64,000 bases of DNA from JAIQFL01 sp035295745 (GCA_035295745.1 DATGIL010000066.1:1-64000); one strand, 5' to 3'; numbered from the stretch's first letter, positions 15,164 to 26,400 are shown. The notes: a model not told the origin generated them from the sequence alone. Numbers and translations are program-made.

Positions 15164-18100
15164 TCAGAAGGTAATCCGCGCACTGAACTGCAGTTTCCGA
15201 GGCTGATTCGACATAGCCGAGAAAATCCCGAAGCTCGCCGAGTCGATATTCGTTACCGGAGCCGCAAAGTGCACCGCATTATTCACGTTAAACGCATCCG
15301 CCTGAAATGCCAGCCGCACCTTTTCCCGTATCGGAAACTCCCGCCGTACGCTCAAATCCAGATCCGCGATATGAGGCACGAACAATCCCAGCGGAGCCGT
15401 CCGCGCGATGTTTCCCGCCGTATAAATCGGCGGATCTACAAACGCCGCCTTGTTCAGGTACGGCGTGCTTCCCACATTCGCTCCACCGCTGCCAATCGAC
15501 CCGTTTTGCCACACGCTTCCCGAAAAACTCGGATTATAGTTCGGATAGCAGACCGCGTCGATCACACCGCCGCCCGTGCACGTACCCGTGATGGAAAGCG
15601 GAGCGCCCGAGCTGTAGGTGAAGATCCCGGACACCTGCCAGTTGCCGATTACCGCCTCCACCGCCCGGTTGCCGCCGCTCAGCTTGTGCCCCTTTCCGAA
15701 CGGCAACTGGTACACGAACGTGGCGCTGGCCACATTCGCATGATCGATGGTGCCTGGCCCCTTCTCGAGGAAGTTCTTGGTCGGATCGCGCACCCCCGCC
15801 AGATCGTCGAGTTCTTTGCTGAAGGTGTAGTTGAACATGAAGGTGAGGCCGCCCGAGAATCGGTGGTTCAGCGAAACCTGCAGCGAGTTGTAAGTGGAGT
15901 TGCCCACGTCGAGCCATGGGTTGGAGATGCCGTTGTACTGTGGGAATGGCTTCACCGCCTGCCCGATCGTGCCCGTGAAGTTGGGGAAAGGAATTCCGAT
16001 GTTCGGGAACAGCGCCTGTGCCTGCGCCAGAGTTGTCGCCGAGAGCGTTTGCGTCAGCAGCGGCCCCAGCGCCAGATATTGAATCGGGATCTGATTCGTA
16101 AACGGACCGGCCACTCCCGCGCCCGGCAGCCAGTGCCCCGCGCTCGCGCTGTAGGCCACGCTCAGCACCAGGTTCGGCGTGAACGAATGCTGGATGTTCA
16201 AGCTCCAGTCTTCGTAATACGGCGCCTTCCCGCCGAAATTCGGGTCGCCATAGGTGACGGTCTGCGCGGTCGTCGGCCCCGACCCTACCGACGCCCCTGC
16301 CGCCGCCGTGATGAATCCGATTCCGTAGCTCGGATTGAAGAACGGCGGATTCAGCGGATTCCCCGGATAGCCGTTGTTCCAGTTGTAAGCCGGTTGTCCT
16401 GTCACCGCGCTCGAGAGACTGCCGTTGTTGTTGAAACCCACCTGGCTCAATCCCTGCCGCCCATTCGTACGCCCACCCACGCCGCCCGCATGTGCGTAGA
16501 AGATGCTGTAACTGGCGCGAATTACCGTCTTCTCCCCAAGCCGGTATGCCAGACCCACGCGCGGCCCCGGATTCACGTTGTGCTGCTTCACCGGCGTCGA
16601 GCAGTGGCAGCTATCCGTGCCGTTGCCCGCGAACTGCAATGCCCCTGGAATTCCGCCCGCCAGCGGATTCGCCAGGGTGGGATTGAAGAACGACATCACA
16701 TTGTTCACCTCGGTGAACGGGCTCCAGATGTTCCACCGCAGCCCCAGATTGAGCGTCAGCCGCGAACTCACCTTGAAGTCGTCCTGCACATACCACGCGT
16801 AAGTCCGGTATCGTCCACCGGTCTCCGCCACCGAGTTCTGCGTCACTACGCTGCTGTCTACTGCGCCCAGCAGAAAGCCCGCATAGCCCAGCCCCGTAGT
16901 GCTCACGAGCGTTCCTGTGGAGTTGAAATTCGCAGTCTCGTTGTTGCTGAAGGTGAATCCAGCCTGCGTGCCGGTCAGGGGTGTGTTCTCGTTATCCTGC
17001 AGCGACTGCACCTGAAATCCAAAAGTGAAATTGTGCTTGCCATGGGTCCACAGCACGTTGTCCTGAAACTCGATTGTGTTCTGCGCCTCGTTGAACGCGT
17101 GGGAGTTCGTTCCGTCCCAGCTCACCGGGGCGTTGTTGCCGGAGAAGCTGATATCCGGAAAGCCCGTGCTCGCGATCCCCGGCGGCAAACCCGTCAGGCC
17201 CGCCTTGGTCGGATAGTTGCCACTCGCCGTGTTGCTGGTCAGCGGGATGAAGAGCCGGCTCAGCGAGACGCTCGCCTGGTTCACCATGTTCGCGCTGATG
17301 ATGTGGTTGTCGTGCACCTGCGCCAATGTTGCGTACTCGATCACGCCCCGTCCGTCGGTGTATGGCACCGGCAGCGTGGCGGTCGTGATTGGCACCAGGC
17401 TGCCCACGATCGGGTTGGCGTACTTGCCCGTGCTGAAGAGAGCGAAGACGCGGTTCTTGCCGGTGATATCCCAGTCCACCTTGTCGGTCGTACTGTCGTT
17501 ATTCACCTTGTTGGGCAGAGTCGCCAGGTAGTTGTTGGTGATCGCCCCGTTCGTCGGATCCGGCAAATATGACTCGAACGACTGCGAGATCTTGGAGATT
17601 CGGTTCGCCGGGATCGTATTGTTGGGAAACGGCGTGCGCACGTTGGTCCCGGTGGCGCTTGCCGGGTCATAGATCACCTGCGGGAAGGCGCTGAAGTCAC
17701 CGCCCCGCGCGGCCGCTGTCGGGATGGTCTGAAAGCCTGGAGGCGTTGCCGAAACGAACCGGTAGCCATCGTAGTTGCCGTAGAAGAAGAGCTTGTTCCG
17801 CTTGATCGGTCCCGCGATGCTCGCGCCGAACTCGTTCTGGTGCTCGATCGGCGTGGTCAGCGCGAAGAATCCGCGCGCATCGAAGTCGGTGTTCCGGAAG
17901 TACTCGAATACGCCGCCGTGGAACTGATTGGTACCGGCCTTCAGTACGTAATTCGAGACGCCTTGCCCTTCGTACATCGCCTTGGCGCCCGCAGTCTCCA
18001 CCTGGAACTGCTCTACCGCCTCCACCGAAACTCCGAAGGCCAGGTTGCGCGTGTCGCTCTCGGTTCCCGCGCTGGTCAGCGGCAGTCCTTCGATATAGAC

Positions 18101-18661
18101 TTCGTTCTGATACGTCTGACCGCCGTTGTAGGACCCTGTGGAAGGCCCTGCCGGCTGGGTGCTGTAGGTGTTCACCCCGATCGCCAGCCCCGCGAATGCC
18201 GACGGGTCGCGCGCCGCTCCATTCATCGCCAGCGGCAGCGAATCGTAGACGTGATTGTCCACCGACGATCCCAGCGCCACATCGTCCGTGTGCAGAATGG
18301 TGGGCTGATCGTCAATCGTGATCGATTGGGAAGCCGCCCCAATCTGCAATTTGGGGTTGACGCTTACATTCGCCAACGCTTCTACAATCACGCGATTCTG
18401 AGTGGCGGTCTGGAATCCGGTGGCCGTGACCGTGACGCGATACTCGCCGGCCGGCAGCAGCGGAAGTACGAAGACCCCGGCCTCGGTTGTCTTGCGAACG
18501 GTCTCCACCCCCGTGGCGACATTCGTCGCGGTCACCGTAGCACCAGCGACGGTCGCCCCAGACGGGTCGGTGACGGTCCCTTCAATGGAACCGGTTCCGC
18601 CGACTTGGGCGTATGCCGATCCCGCGATCAATAACAGAAAGCAAAGTGCAACATGGCGCAT
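15164..18661 (-). CDS. Oar-like TonB-dependent outer-membrane receptor
   Basis: The 1165-residue protein begins with a signal peptide (cut near residue 18, A-Y-A-Q), then a carboxypeptidase-regulatory-like Ig domain (about 25-105, G-S-I-E-G-T-V-T-D-P-S-G-A-T-V), a plug domain (about 120-240) and a very large beta-barrel that ends in phenylalanine (A-R-I-T-F). This is the layout of the Oar/SusC-like transporters that are strongly expanded in Acidobacteria. They are thought to import large substrates such as glycans or peptides with energy from TonB. The substrate is unknown. A TPR protein gene lies upstream in the same direction, but a gap of 173 bases with inverted-repeat words separates them, so co-transcription is uncertain. 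Confidence 0.88.
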   Translation of the reverse strand: MRHVALCFLLLIAGSAYAQVGGTGSIEGTVTDPSGATVAGATVTATNVATGVETVRKTTEAGVFVLPLLPAGEYRVTVTATGFQTATQNRVIVEALANVSVNPKLQIGAASQSITIDDQPTILHTDDVALGSSVDNHVYDSLPLAMNGAARDPSAFAGLAIGVNTYSTQPAGPSTGSYNGGQTYQNEVYIEGLPLTSAGTESDTRNLAFGVSVEAVEQFQVETAGAKAMYEGQGVSNYVLKAGTNQFHGGVFEYFRNTDFDARGFFALTTPIEHQNEFGASIAGPIKRNKLFFYGNYDGYRFVSATPPGFQTIPTAAARGGDFSAFPQVIYDPASATGTNVRTPFPNNTIPANRISKISQSFESYLPDPTNGAITNNYLATLPNKVNNDSTTDKVDWDITGKNRVFALFSTGKYANPIVGSLVPITTATLPVPYTDGRGVIEYATLAQVHDNHIISANMVNQASVSLSRLFIPLTSNTASGNYPTKAGLTGLPPGIASTGFPDISFSGNNAPVSWDGTNSHAFNEAQNTIEFQDNVLWTHGKHNFTFGFQVQSLQDNENTPLTGTQAGFTFSNNETANFNSTGTLVSTTGLGYAGFLLGAVDSSVVTQNSVAETGGRYRTYAWYVQDDFKVSSRLTLNLGLRWNIWSPFTEVNNVMSFFNPTLANPLAGGIPGALQFAGNGTDSCHCSTPVKQHNVNPGPRVGLAYRLGEKTVIRASYSIFYAHAGGVGGRTNGRQGLSQVGFNNNGSLSSAVTGQPAYNWNNGYPGNPLNPPFFNPSYGIGFITAAAGASVGSGPTTAQTVTYGDPNFGGKAPYYEDWSLNIQHSFTPNLVLSVAYSASAGHWLPGAGVAGPFTNQIPIQYLALGPLLTQTLSATTLAQAQALFPNIGIPFPNFTGTIGQAVKPFPQYNGISNPWLDVGNSTYNSLQVSLNHRFSGGLTFMFNYTFSKELDDLAGVRDPTKNFLEKGPGTIDHANVASATFVYQLPFGKGHKLSGGNRAVEAVIGNWQVSGIFTYSSGAPLSITGTCTGGGVIDAVCYPNYNPSFSGSVWQNGSIGSGGANVGSTPYLNKAAFVDPPIYTAGNIARTAPLGLFVPHIADLDLSVRREFPIREKVRLAFQADAFNVNNAVHFAAPVTNIDSASFGIFSAMSNQPRKLQFSARITF

Positions 18662-18834
18662 AGCTGTGGATCTAGATTAGGAGCAGAGCCAGAACGCGGC
18701 AACGAAATTCCCGCTCGGTTCTCTGGTTCTGCTATGCAAAACTCCGGGATTCGCCTAAGTAGACCATTTTTATGCGATTACGTTTGTTAGCAAGTTTGAA
18801 CAGCCACCGATGGCGTTTTGCAGTGCAATACAGA

Positions 18835-20811
18835 TCAATTCTCCTCCGCCCGGGGTCTTCTCGCAGGATCGAACCGCTTCGTGATTTCCGCAGCTTCCCG
18901 TTGCACCCGTTCCGCTTCCTCAAACTGCTCTTGCTTCTTCAGCCCGGCCGCCAACCTAGTGCGCGCGCCGGCCCGCCGCACATCATTGAAGGGGTACACC
19001 AGATCGGCAATCGTTACGATCTGGCGCAGCAGAGGCAACGCGCGCTCTTCGCTGTCGCTGGCTTCATACAAATCCACGACTTTGAACAGTCCGTTCATGT
19101 AGCCTTCGGTACTGGTCCCGCCAAGTGACTCCTCCAGCGCCAGTAGATCCTGCGCAGCCATCATGGCGCGCTTTTCCAACCCGCGGCCCCGCTCGAACCC
19201 GATCGACATCTCGAACGTCTCCCGCAGATGTCCCGTGCCTGATCCGTGGGCACTGACCAGTAGTTTACGGTAACGCTCGATCGCCTCCGGCACCTCGGAC
19301 CGCCGGTTACTTTGCGTAAGAAAATGGGCATAGGTCATCGCGAGGTGGAGCAGAGGCAGAAGATTGTCGGCCGCCCAACCCTCCGTCATTGCGAAGGCCT
19401 GCTGGTAGAGTTGCTCTGCCTTTGCCTCTTCCTTTCGCGATGCGAGATTCGCGGCAATTCCCGGGACCTGCCACGCGATCTGCTGCCCGTCGTGCGCACC
19501 TGGAGCCAGTGTCAGGGCCTGCATGGTCAATTGGAATGCCAGTTCCGTGTTTCCTTGCTGCGTAGCTGCCACCACAGCCTGCAACAGGCTTCCGACGCTG
19601 TTTTCTGGTGGCGGTGGAGTCTGCATGCTTTGCTGCTTCTCCTGCGCTTTGCGTTGGTACTCGGCGGCCCGCTCCGAATCTCCCTTCGTCCCCACGGCAC
19701 TCGCCAAGGCGTAAAGCAGATTGGTCTCCTCCCACGGTTCCATCGACGCGTGACTCTCCAGATAGCTGCTCAGCACCGCCTCGGCCTGCGAGGCGCGGTC
19801 CGACCCGATCAGGTAATTTGCGTAATTCGCGAGGAGGTCCGGGTAATTCGGGTCCTGGTTGGCCTGGCTGGACGCGAGCATCTGCTGAAAGACCTGATCT
19901 GCCTCCGCCTTCTGTCCGGCTTGCGTCAAGACGCTGACCAGGCTCTGCCGCATTCCCATCGACTGGCTGCGCGCGTCCGGAGTTGCGGCACTCTCCATCG
20001 CAGCAATCGCCTTCTGAAAAGTGCTGACGGCGTCGCCGAATTGCTGCGTTCTCTGATAGAAAGTACCGAGCGCTTGGAGTGCCCACGCGGCCATCTCCGG
20101 GTTGGATGCATTTGTGACCTGCTTCTGATAGATGGCGGCGGCATCCTGCAGGCGGCCTTGACTTTCGTAGAGTGAAGCCAAAGCGGGGCCCGTGTCCGCC
20201 CGTTGTTTCATCTTCGCAACCACCTCTGCCACCTGATCCTGCCGCCCCAATCGCTGGTAAATCGACGCCAGGCGCTGGTAGGCGCCGCTCAACTGCGATA
20301 TGCCAGGAACGTCCCAACGTTCCAATCTCGAGAAATGGCGAATGCCTATGAACCGGTCCGCTGGTTGGGGATCCTGCGGCGCCGCTTCGAGAGCGGCAAC
20401 CATCTTCTCGAGGTACGACGCGCAGTTCAGCAGGTTTCCGTCCTGCTCCCAAGAATTCGCCAGCAAATCCAACAGCTGCGTGTGGGCCGAATCGGAGTCG
20501 CCGAGCCGGATGGTACGCGCGAGCGCCGCTTCCGCGATTTCCCGCGCTTCTGCGTTTCTGCCGGCGGCCTGGTAGATGCTGACGACACTCTGCACCCACT
20601 GCCCGAAAAGCGGCGCCTCTACCGGTAAGTGAGGCAGCAGGTCCCGCGCCTGTTCCCGGCGCGCCGCGGCATCGCCGAAACGGCCCGCTCTACCGGCTTC
20701 CCAGTAGGCTTGCAGAACTTTTGCGATGGGGTCTTGTTGATCCGTTTGCCCCAAAGCCGGCAGGCAGAGGGCGATGCACATCATCCAGCACAACCACCGA
20801 AAGTGACTCAT
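18835..20811 (-). CDS. Exported TPR protein
   Basis: The product (658 residues) has a signal peptide (W-L-C-W-M-M-C-I-A-L-C-L-P-A-L-G-Q) and then almost only helical repeats of TPR type, with recurring patterns such as A-A-I-Y-Q-K-Q-V, A-L-G-T-F-Y-Q-R-T-Q-Q-F-G-D-A and Q-L-Y-Q-Q-A-F. There is no catalytic domain. I start it at ATG 20811 because ggag lies 9 bases before it; an in-frame ATG is present 15 bases upstream. It is likely a periplasmic scaffold or protein-interaction module. It is divergent from nothing and sits between the D-aminoacylase homologue and the large receptor, both in the same direction. Confidence 0.8.
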   Translation of the reverse strand: MSHFRWLCWMMCIALCLPALGQTDQQDPIAKVLQAYWEAGRAGRFGDAAARREQARDLLPHLPVEAPLFGQWVQSVVSIYQAAGRNAEAREIAEAALARTIRLGDSDSAHTQLLDLLANSWEQDGNLLNCASYLEKMVAALEAAPQDPQPADRFIGIRHFSRLERWDVPGISQLSGAYQRLASIYQRLGRQDQVAEVVAKMKQRADTGPALASLYESQGRLQDAAAIYQKQVTNASNPEMAAWALQALGTFYQRTQQFGDAVSTFQKAIAAMESAATPDARSQSMGMRQSLVSVLTQAGQKAEADQVFQQMLASSQANQDPNYPDLLANYANYLIGSDRASQAEAVLSSYLESHASMEPWEETNLLYALASAVGTKGDSERAAEYQRKAQEKQQSMQTPPPPENSVGSLLQAVVAATQQGNTELAFQLTMQALTLAPGAHDGQQIAWQVPGIAANLASRKEEAKAEQLYQQAFAMTEGWAADNLLPLLHLAMTYAHFLTQSNRRSEVPEAIERYRKLLVSAHGSGTGHLRETFEMSIGFERGRGLEKRAMMAAQDLLALEESLGGTSTEGYMNGLFKVVDLYEASDSEERALPLLRQIVTIADLVYPFNDVRRAGARTRLAAGLKKQEQFEEAERVQREAAEITKRFDPARRPRAEEN

Positions 20812-21230
20812 GCCGTCTCGCTCCAAGCAGTCCGTGTGCCACTCGTAAAGACGGGCGAAAAGACGAATTCGTCTAAGTCGGTTGTGGCTTTCTCACACGC
20901 TTGTGGGCGCAGAGCCACGCAAGGACGCCTGGGTGAGGCCGGCAGCGAAGTGTCAGCCGCTTCCAACGGGCACTCACTGCAAGGCGCGTGCGTCAGGCCA
21001 ACGGTTCAGATCAGTTCCGAAGTCCGCTCAATTTTCCGACGGCCTCTCTACCTTGTCGATAACGAGGACCTGTATCGCGCCTTTCGTCGCTTCGAGCTTG
21101 AGTCCGCATCTGGTCGTTCGTCGCATTGGCGGGGCCTCGCGCTTCGATGAGGTATCGATCGCGGCTGGTAGGCGCGAGGCGGGCGCGTCAGCAAGCGGTC
21201 CTTCAAACGAATGGATTGCGACAGGCCACG
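20812..21230. other. Gene-less stretch with a 14-bp palindrome
   Basis: About 420 bases between two leftward genes hold no convincing gene; the frames that cross it have no recognisable product. The perfect palindrome agacgaattcgtct at 20861-20874 lies about 50 bases upstream of the TPR gene start, where an operator could be. Nothing else stands out. Confidence 0.4.
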
Positions 21231-22898
21231 CTAACGTTCCCGCCGCACTACGCGGCCGGGTTTAGCTCCAGTATGCTCGCCGTCGCGGATCACGGCCACG
21301 CCATTCACCCAGACGTGCGAGACACCAGTGGTGTATTGCCTAGGCTGCTCAAACGTAGCATGGTCCTGAATCGTCTGCGGGTCGAACACAACGACGTCCG
21401 CGAAATTGCCCGGCTTGAGCATGCCCCGGTTGGCGATTCCGAGATTCGCCGCCGGCAGCGACGTCATTTTCCGCACCGCCTCCTGCAAGGTCAGCAGCTT
21501 TTCGTCGCGCAGATAACGCGCGTAGACGCGGCTGAAATTGCCGTAAGCCCTGGGGTGCGCACTCGATTTCAGAAAGACGCCGTCCACTCCACGCGAATCC
21601 TCGTCCGAGCCAAAGCTCACCCATGGCAGCACGATTTGCCGCCGGATGTTGTCTTCGCTCATCAGAAAGTAGACGGTTCCGACGCGCGAATCGTCCTCGA
21701 CTACCAGATCCATTGCGGCCTCTTCTGGAGACGTGTGGCGCAGGCGCGCGACCTCTCCCAGAGTCTTCCCAGTCAGCGGCTTCAGCTTTTCGTTCTTGAA
21801 ACCGATCAGCAGCACTTTATCTGGCGACCCCGTGGCCAGATACAGGTTGTCCCACGAACTGCCAGGCGCCCGCATTTCCGCGATCACGCGTTTGCGGATG
21901 GCGGGATCCTGCAGCCGCTTACGCCAGGCTTCCAGGCCGCCTTCCTGCACCCACGGCGGCATCGCGGCGTCCAACCCGGTGGCGCCCGCGGGATACGTGT
22001 ACATATCCGCTGTGATCTTCAGTCCTTCGGCACGTGCGTCTTCGATCTTTCGGATCACTTCGGGCAGGCGGGTCCAATTCTTCTCTCCCGAGACCTTGAG
22101 ATGGTAGATCTCGGCCGGAATTTTCGCCTGGCGCGCGATCGAAATCAGTTCGTCGATCGCTTCCGTCTCGCGATCGCCCTCGTTGCGGATGTGCGATACA
22201 TAAATTCCGTGGTAGCGCGCGGCCACCTCCGCGAGGGCTACGAGCTCGTCCGTCTGAGCGTACGTCCCGGGCTGATAGATCAGCGCCGATGCGACCCCGA
22301 GCGCGCCTTGCTCCATGGCCTGCTCCGTGAGTTTGCGCATGCGGTCGAGTTCCTCTGCGGTGGGGGCGCGATTGGCGCGGCCGAGCACGTAGACGCGAGG
22401 AGTGGCGGCGCCCAGGAATGACGCGATGTTGGTGGAGATGCCGCGATGCGCCAGCGTCTCGAGCCCCTCAGACAGCGTGTGCCATGTCGCGTCGTAATGG
22501 ATGTCGATTTCCTGCTTTTCGTACTCCGCGCGCATGGCGTCGTTCATCGGCCCCATCGACTCGCCTTCGCCGAAGATCTCGAGCGTGACGCCTTGCCGGA
22601 GGTCGCTTTGCGAGCGGCCGTCCACGAACAGGCCCCACTCCGAACCCATCAAGTTGATGAAGCCGGGTGCAATCACCTGACCGTGTACGTCGAGTTCGCT
22701 CTCTCCTCGCGCACCATCCAGATCGCCGACTTGCGCGATATGGTCGCCTTGGATCGCTATGCCCCCCGAAACGCAAGCAGCGCCGCTGCCATCGCAGATG
22801 AGTCCGTTGCGCAGGACAACATCGTAGTGTGGGGCCCGAGTGCAGGATCCGAGAATGACGACCGCCGCAGCCGAGAGGAAAAGGTTGAAATTGCGCAA
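21231..22898 (-). CDS. N-acyl-D-amino-acid deacylase-like amidohydrolase, lipoprotein
   Basis: The 555-residue product resembles D-aminoacylases: an N-terminal beta-sandwich (Y-D-V-V-L-R-N-G-L-I-C-D-G-S-G), a TIM-barrel with V-S-H-I-R-N-E-G, E-I-Y-H-L-K-V-S-G and S-F-G-S-D, and a C-terminal return to the sandwich (N-F-A-D-V-V-V-F-D-P). The usual metal-binding H-T-H after G-F-I-D is replaced here by G-F-I-N-L-M-G-S-E-W, so metal binding may differ or activity may be altered. The start is taken at TTG 22898, which has ggagg 5 bases before it and creates a lipoprotein signal (V-V-I-L-G-S-C). The frame is open further upstream, but without such signals. Substrate unproven. Confidence 0.75.
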   Translation of the reverse strand: MRNFNLFLSAAAVVILGSCTRAPHYDVVLRNGLICDGSGAACVSGGIAIQGDHIAQVGDLDGARGESELDVHGQVIAPGFINLMGSEWGLFVDGRSQSDLRQGVTLEIFGEGESMGPMNDAMRAEYEKQEIDIHYDATWHTLSEGLETLAHRGISTNIASFLGAATPRVYVLGRANRAPTAEELDRMRKLTEQAMEQGALGVASALIYQPGTYAQTDELVALAEVAARYHGIYVSHIRNEGDRETEAIDELISIARQAKIPAEIYHLKVSGEKNWTRLPEVIRKIEDARAEGLKITADMYTYPAGATGLDAAMPPWVQEGGLEAWRKRLQDPAIRKRVIAEMRAPGSSWDNLYLATGSPDKVLLIGFKNEKLKPLTGKTLGEVARLRHTSPEEAAMDLVVEDDSRVGTVYFLMSEDNIRRQIVLPWVSFGSDEDSRGVDGVFLKSSAHPRAYGNFSRVYARYLRDEKLLTLQEAVRKMTSLPAANLGIANRGMLKPGNFADVVVFDPQTIQDHATFEQPRQYTTGVSHVWVNGVAVIRDGEHTGAKPGRVVRRER

Positions 22899-23492
22899 AT
22901 GACCTCCGCTTGTTCCCGCAATGATAACAGTTGTGTTGATAGCTTCTCGAAGGATCTGGAGGCCCGCCGCACCTGCGCGCTCGTGGCCCCTCCCGTCAGG
23001 CATCGTCCGCGCAGATGGGTCTTATGCCGCCCGGCGTGGCTCACGCGTTGTCGATTTCTTTGAATGCCGGCAGAATTGCCCGCGGCACTTGCGTGGGTGC
23101 CGCGGGGCTGGGGAGTCCGATACGCATCGAGAGTTACTGTATAAAAATCAGTGGCTTCTGATTCTGGAACAGGATCGTGAATGGGTCGGGGCTCTTGGAC
23201 GTCCAAAGTAACGAATAGACGCTCTGCGCGGCAGTGTAGCGCCGTTGAAATAACTTTCCCCCTCAAAGTGTGAGCCGTCCCTGGGTCGCCTGCCGTGGGT
23301 GTAACGGATTCGCACCGGCCTGTCGGGCAGCCATGTGATCGAATTGTAATTTCAACACGAATGGCAGACCACCATCGGACCCGTGAAACCTGCACGGGAT
23401 GGAACCTCGGAACGGCATTGCTAGTTTCGTCGATTCGATTTATAATCCACCCAAGACTTTCATGTCGGGGTAAACGTGTAGAGGGGGACAAA
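22899..23492. other. Divergent intergenic region
   Basis: About 590 bases separate the leftward deacylase gene from the rightward receptor gene. I see no gene. Its right end holds the promoter listed at 23418-23446. A second AT-rich spot (ctgtataaaaat near 23138) might serve either direction. Confidence 0.4.
23418..23446 (+). promoter_or_regulatory. Sigma-70-type promoter of the second Oar-like receptor
   Basis: TTGCTA at 23418-23423 and a perfect TATAAT at 23441-23446 are separated by exactly 17 bases. A transcript from here would start near 23453 and carry a leader of about 40 bases with gaggggg before the ATG at 23493. This supports that ATG over the longer open frame upstream. Confidence 0.6.
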
Positions 23493-26400
23493 ATGGGTAA
23501 GCCTTGCCGCGTAGCATTGGGTTTTCTCGCCTTCATTTCTTTGCCTGCCGCGTCGTTCGGCCAGGCAGTTTTCGGCAGCATCGTAGGAACCGTTACCGAT
23601 TCTACGAACGCCGCCATTCCTCATGCCAAGATCACGATTCGCGATGTAGGCAAAGGCGTCACGTATAACGGAACCACCAACGATACAGGCAACTATAGCC
23701 AGACGCACCTCATCGTCGGTCTGTATGAAGTGCGTGTCGAGGCTCAGGGTTTTGAAACCTTCGTTCAACAAAACGTCAATGTTGAGGTGGACGCGAACAC
23801 GCAGGTGAATGTCCAGTTGCACCCTGGAGCTGTCGGAGAAACCGTCAGCGTGACTGCCGAAGTGCCACTGCTGAAAACGGAACGAAGCGACGTTTCCGAC
23901 ACGATCACGCAGAAGGCGGTCATGGAGCTTCCGGTCTTCTCGCGCGACGTGAGCAAGCTCTACTTCCTGGTGCCCGGCGTGCAAGCCACCGGCACTACGG
24001 CCGCCAGCGAGCAGCCGCAGGACATCTACCGGCCCTCGATCGGCGGCCAATATTGGGGCGGCATCTCGTTCCAGTTGGATGGCACGGACAATCGCGAGTC
24101 GGTGCTGGGTGAGCCCGTGATCACGCCAAACCTCGACTCCGTTTCGGAATTGAAGATCACCACCACGGCATACGATGCGGAGTTCGGGCAGGCCAGTCAA
24201 GCGGTAATCTCCGCTCAGACGAAGTCGGGCAGCAACATGCTTCACGGCGGGGGATTCTGGTATCGTCGCGATCAGCACGGCGCGGCTCGCGATCCCTTCG
24301 CGCAATCGGTGCCGATTGTGGGCAGCGGCGGACAATTCCTGCCGCCGCAGGTATGGAATCAGTTCGGCGGCTCGCTCGGCGGTCCGATTCAGAAGGACAA
24401 GACGTTTTTCTTCGGCGACTATCAGGGTACGGCCCAGAAGAATGGCGGCTCGCTCTTGACGCGCGTTCCCACCGCTGCCGAGCGGGGGGGCGACCTGAGC
24501 GATCTCGCGACACCGATTTTCAATCCTTGTCCCGGCCTCACCACCGGAGTCAATTGCAATGTGGACCCATCCGTGCGGCAGCAGTTCACGGGCGGCGTCA
24601 TCCCGGCCAGCTTGCTCTCGCCCCAGGCCCTGGCGCTGCTGCAACTCATTCCGCTGCCGAATCTTCCCGGCGCCACCGGCTCCGCTCCCAACTACTCGGC
24701 ATCGGGCGCAGGCATTGTGAACTGGAACAGCTTCGATGTGCGCATCGACCGGTATCAGACCGAGAAGTTGCACATGTTCGGGCGCTACAGCTTCCTGGGC
24801 GTCAACCAGACCAACCCGGGAGCATTCGGATTGGAAGCCGGCGGGCCGACCTTCTCGACGACGGCATTCTCGGGCGCGGCTTCTCTTCGCGATCAGAGCC
24901 TTTCCTACGGTATCGACTACGTGGTGAAACCGAACTGGCTGACCGATTTCCGTTTCGGCTTCTTCCGCTATCGCGTGTTTGTGAATCCGAACGGCTTGGG
25001 AACGTCTCCAGCGAAGGATGCCGGAATCCCGGGGTTGAACCTCGACAGCTTCTACACTTCGGGTATGCCGGCGTTTTACCTCCAGGGAACGGGTGGCTTT
25101 AATTTTGGATACGCGCTGAACGTGAACTCGTGCAACTGCCCGTTGAACGAGCAGGAGAACGAATTCCAGTGGGTGAGCAACACGACGCACAACTTCGGGA
25201 ACCATGCCTTGAAGTTCGGCGTCGACGTTCGCTTCCAACAGAATCTGCGCGTGCCCAGCGATTCGCACCGCTCGGGCGAAATCACCTTCAGCGCGACCAC
25301 GACCGAAGGACCTAACGGCGGCGGACTGGGCCTCGCTTCCTACCTGCTCGGCGATGTGGGAACGTTCGCCCGCTACGTCAGCAATTCCACGGAAGCGGCG
25401 GAACGGCAGAAGCGCTTGTTCACCTACATTCAGGACACCTGGCGCATCACTCCGAAGCTGACCGTGAACTATGGCCTCCGGTGGGAAATCTACTTCCCGC
25501 AATACGTCAACGCCAAGGACAGCGGCGGCTTCCAGAGCATCAAGACGGGCGAAGTTCTGATCGCCGGCGAGAACGGAATTGGACTCAACGGGAACATCGA
25601 TACCTCGCTCACGCATTTCGCGCCGCGCCTCGGCATCTCGTATCAGCTCGATCCAAAGACGGTGATCCGCACCGGATACGGCCGCTCGTACGACGTTGGC
25701 GTGTTTGGCGTGTCGTTCGGCCACAACGTCACGCAGAACGTGCCGGTGCTGGCGAATCAGTCCTTGAATCCCGCGAATCCGTGGCTGCCTGTGTTCACGT
25801 TGAACCAAGGCCCGACTTCTCTCGATCCCACCACCATCCTGGCGACCCAGCCGAAGGGGGCGACCGGCAATCCAATCCTCCCCAACGGCATCGCGCCTAA
25901 CGTGCTGCCCTGGACCAGCAACGACACCATGCGTTTGCCGGTGGTGGATGCCTGGAACTTTACGGTGGAGCACCAGTTCACCGCCAGCACCGTGCTCTCT
26001 GTGGCATACGTGGGCAACCATGGCTATCACGTCACGGCCGGTGGCACCAACTACAACATCAACCAGCCGAGCATTGTGGGGTTTGGAACGCTGAATACCA
26101 ATCAGCGCCGCCTGTTCTACAACGAATTCGGCTGGACGCAATCGATCAAGTATTTCGCCGATGATTCCAGCGTCAAGTTCAATTCCCTGCAGGTGCGCGG
26201 TGAGAAGCGCTTCACCGGCGGCTTACAGATCACCGGCAACTTCACCTGGGCGAGCGCGTTCGATTACGCCAACGACTACTTCTACTGGAATCACAATATC
26301 GACTATGGGCGAGAGGGCGGCGTCCGGCGATTCGTTTTCAACCTGACTAACGTATACGAGCTGCCGTTCGGCAAAGGCAAGTATTTCCTGAAGAGCGCGT

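Noticed and set aside
15101..17572. Long open frame opposite the first Oar-like receptor
   Set aside because: The product is Arg/Val-rich without any family pattern, while the other strand codes a full receptor.
20882..21265. Small gene in the gap before the deacylase gene
   Set aside because: No family pattern, no ribosome site, and it runs into the deacylase gene on the other strand.
23460..26141. 893-codon open frame opposite the second Oar-like receptor
   Set aside because: No recognisable domain; explained by third-position GC bias of the true gene.
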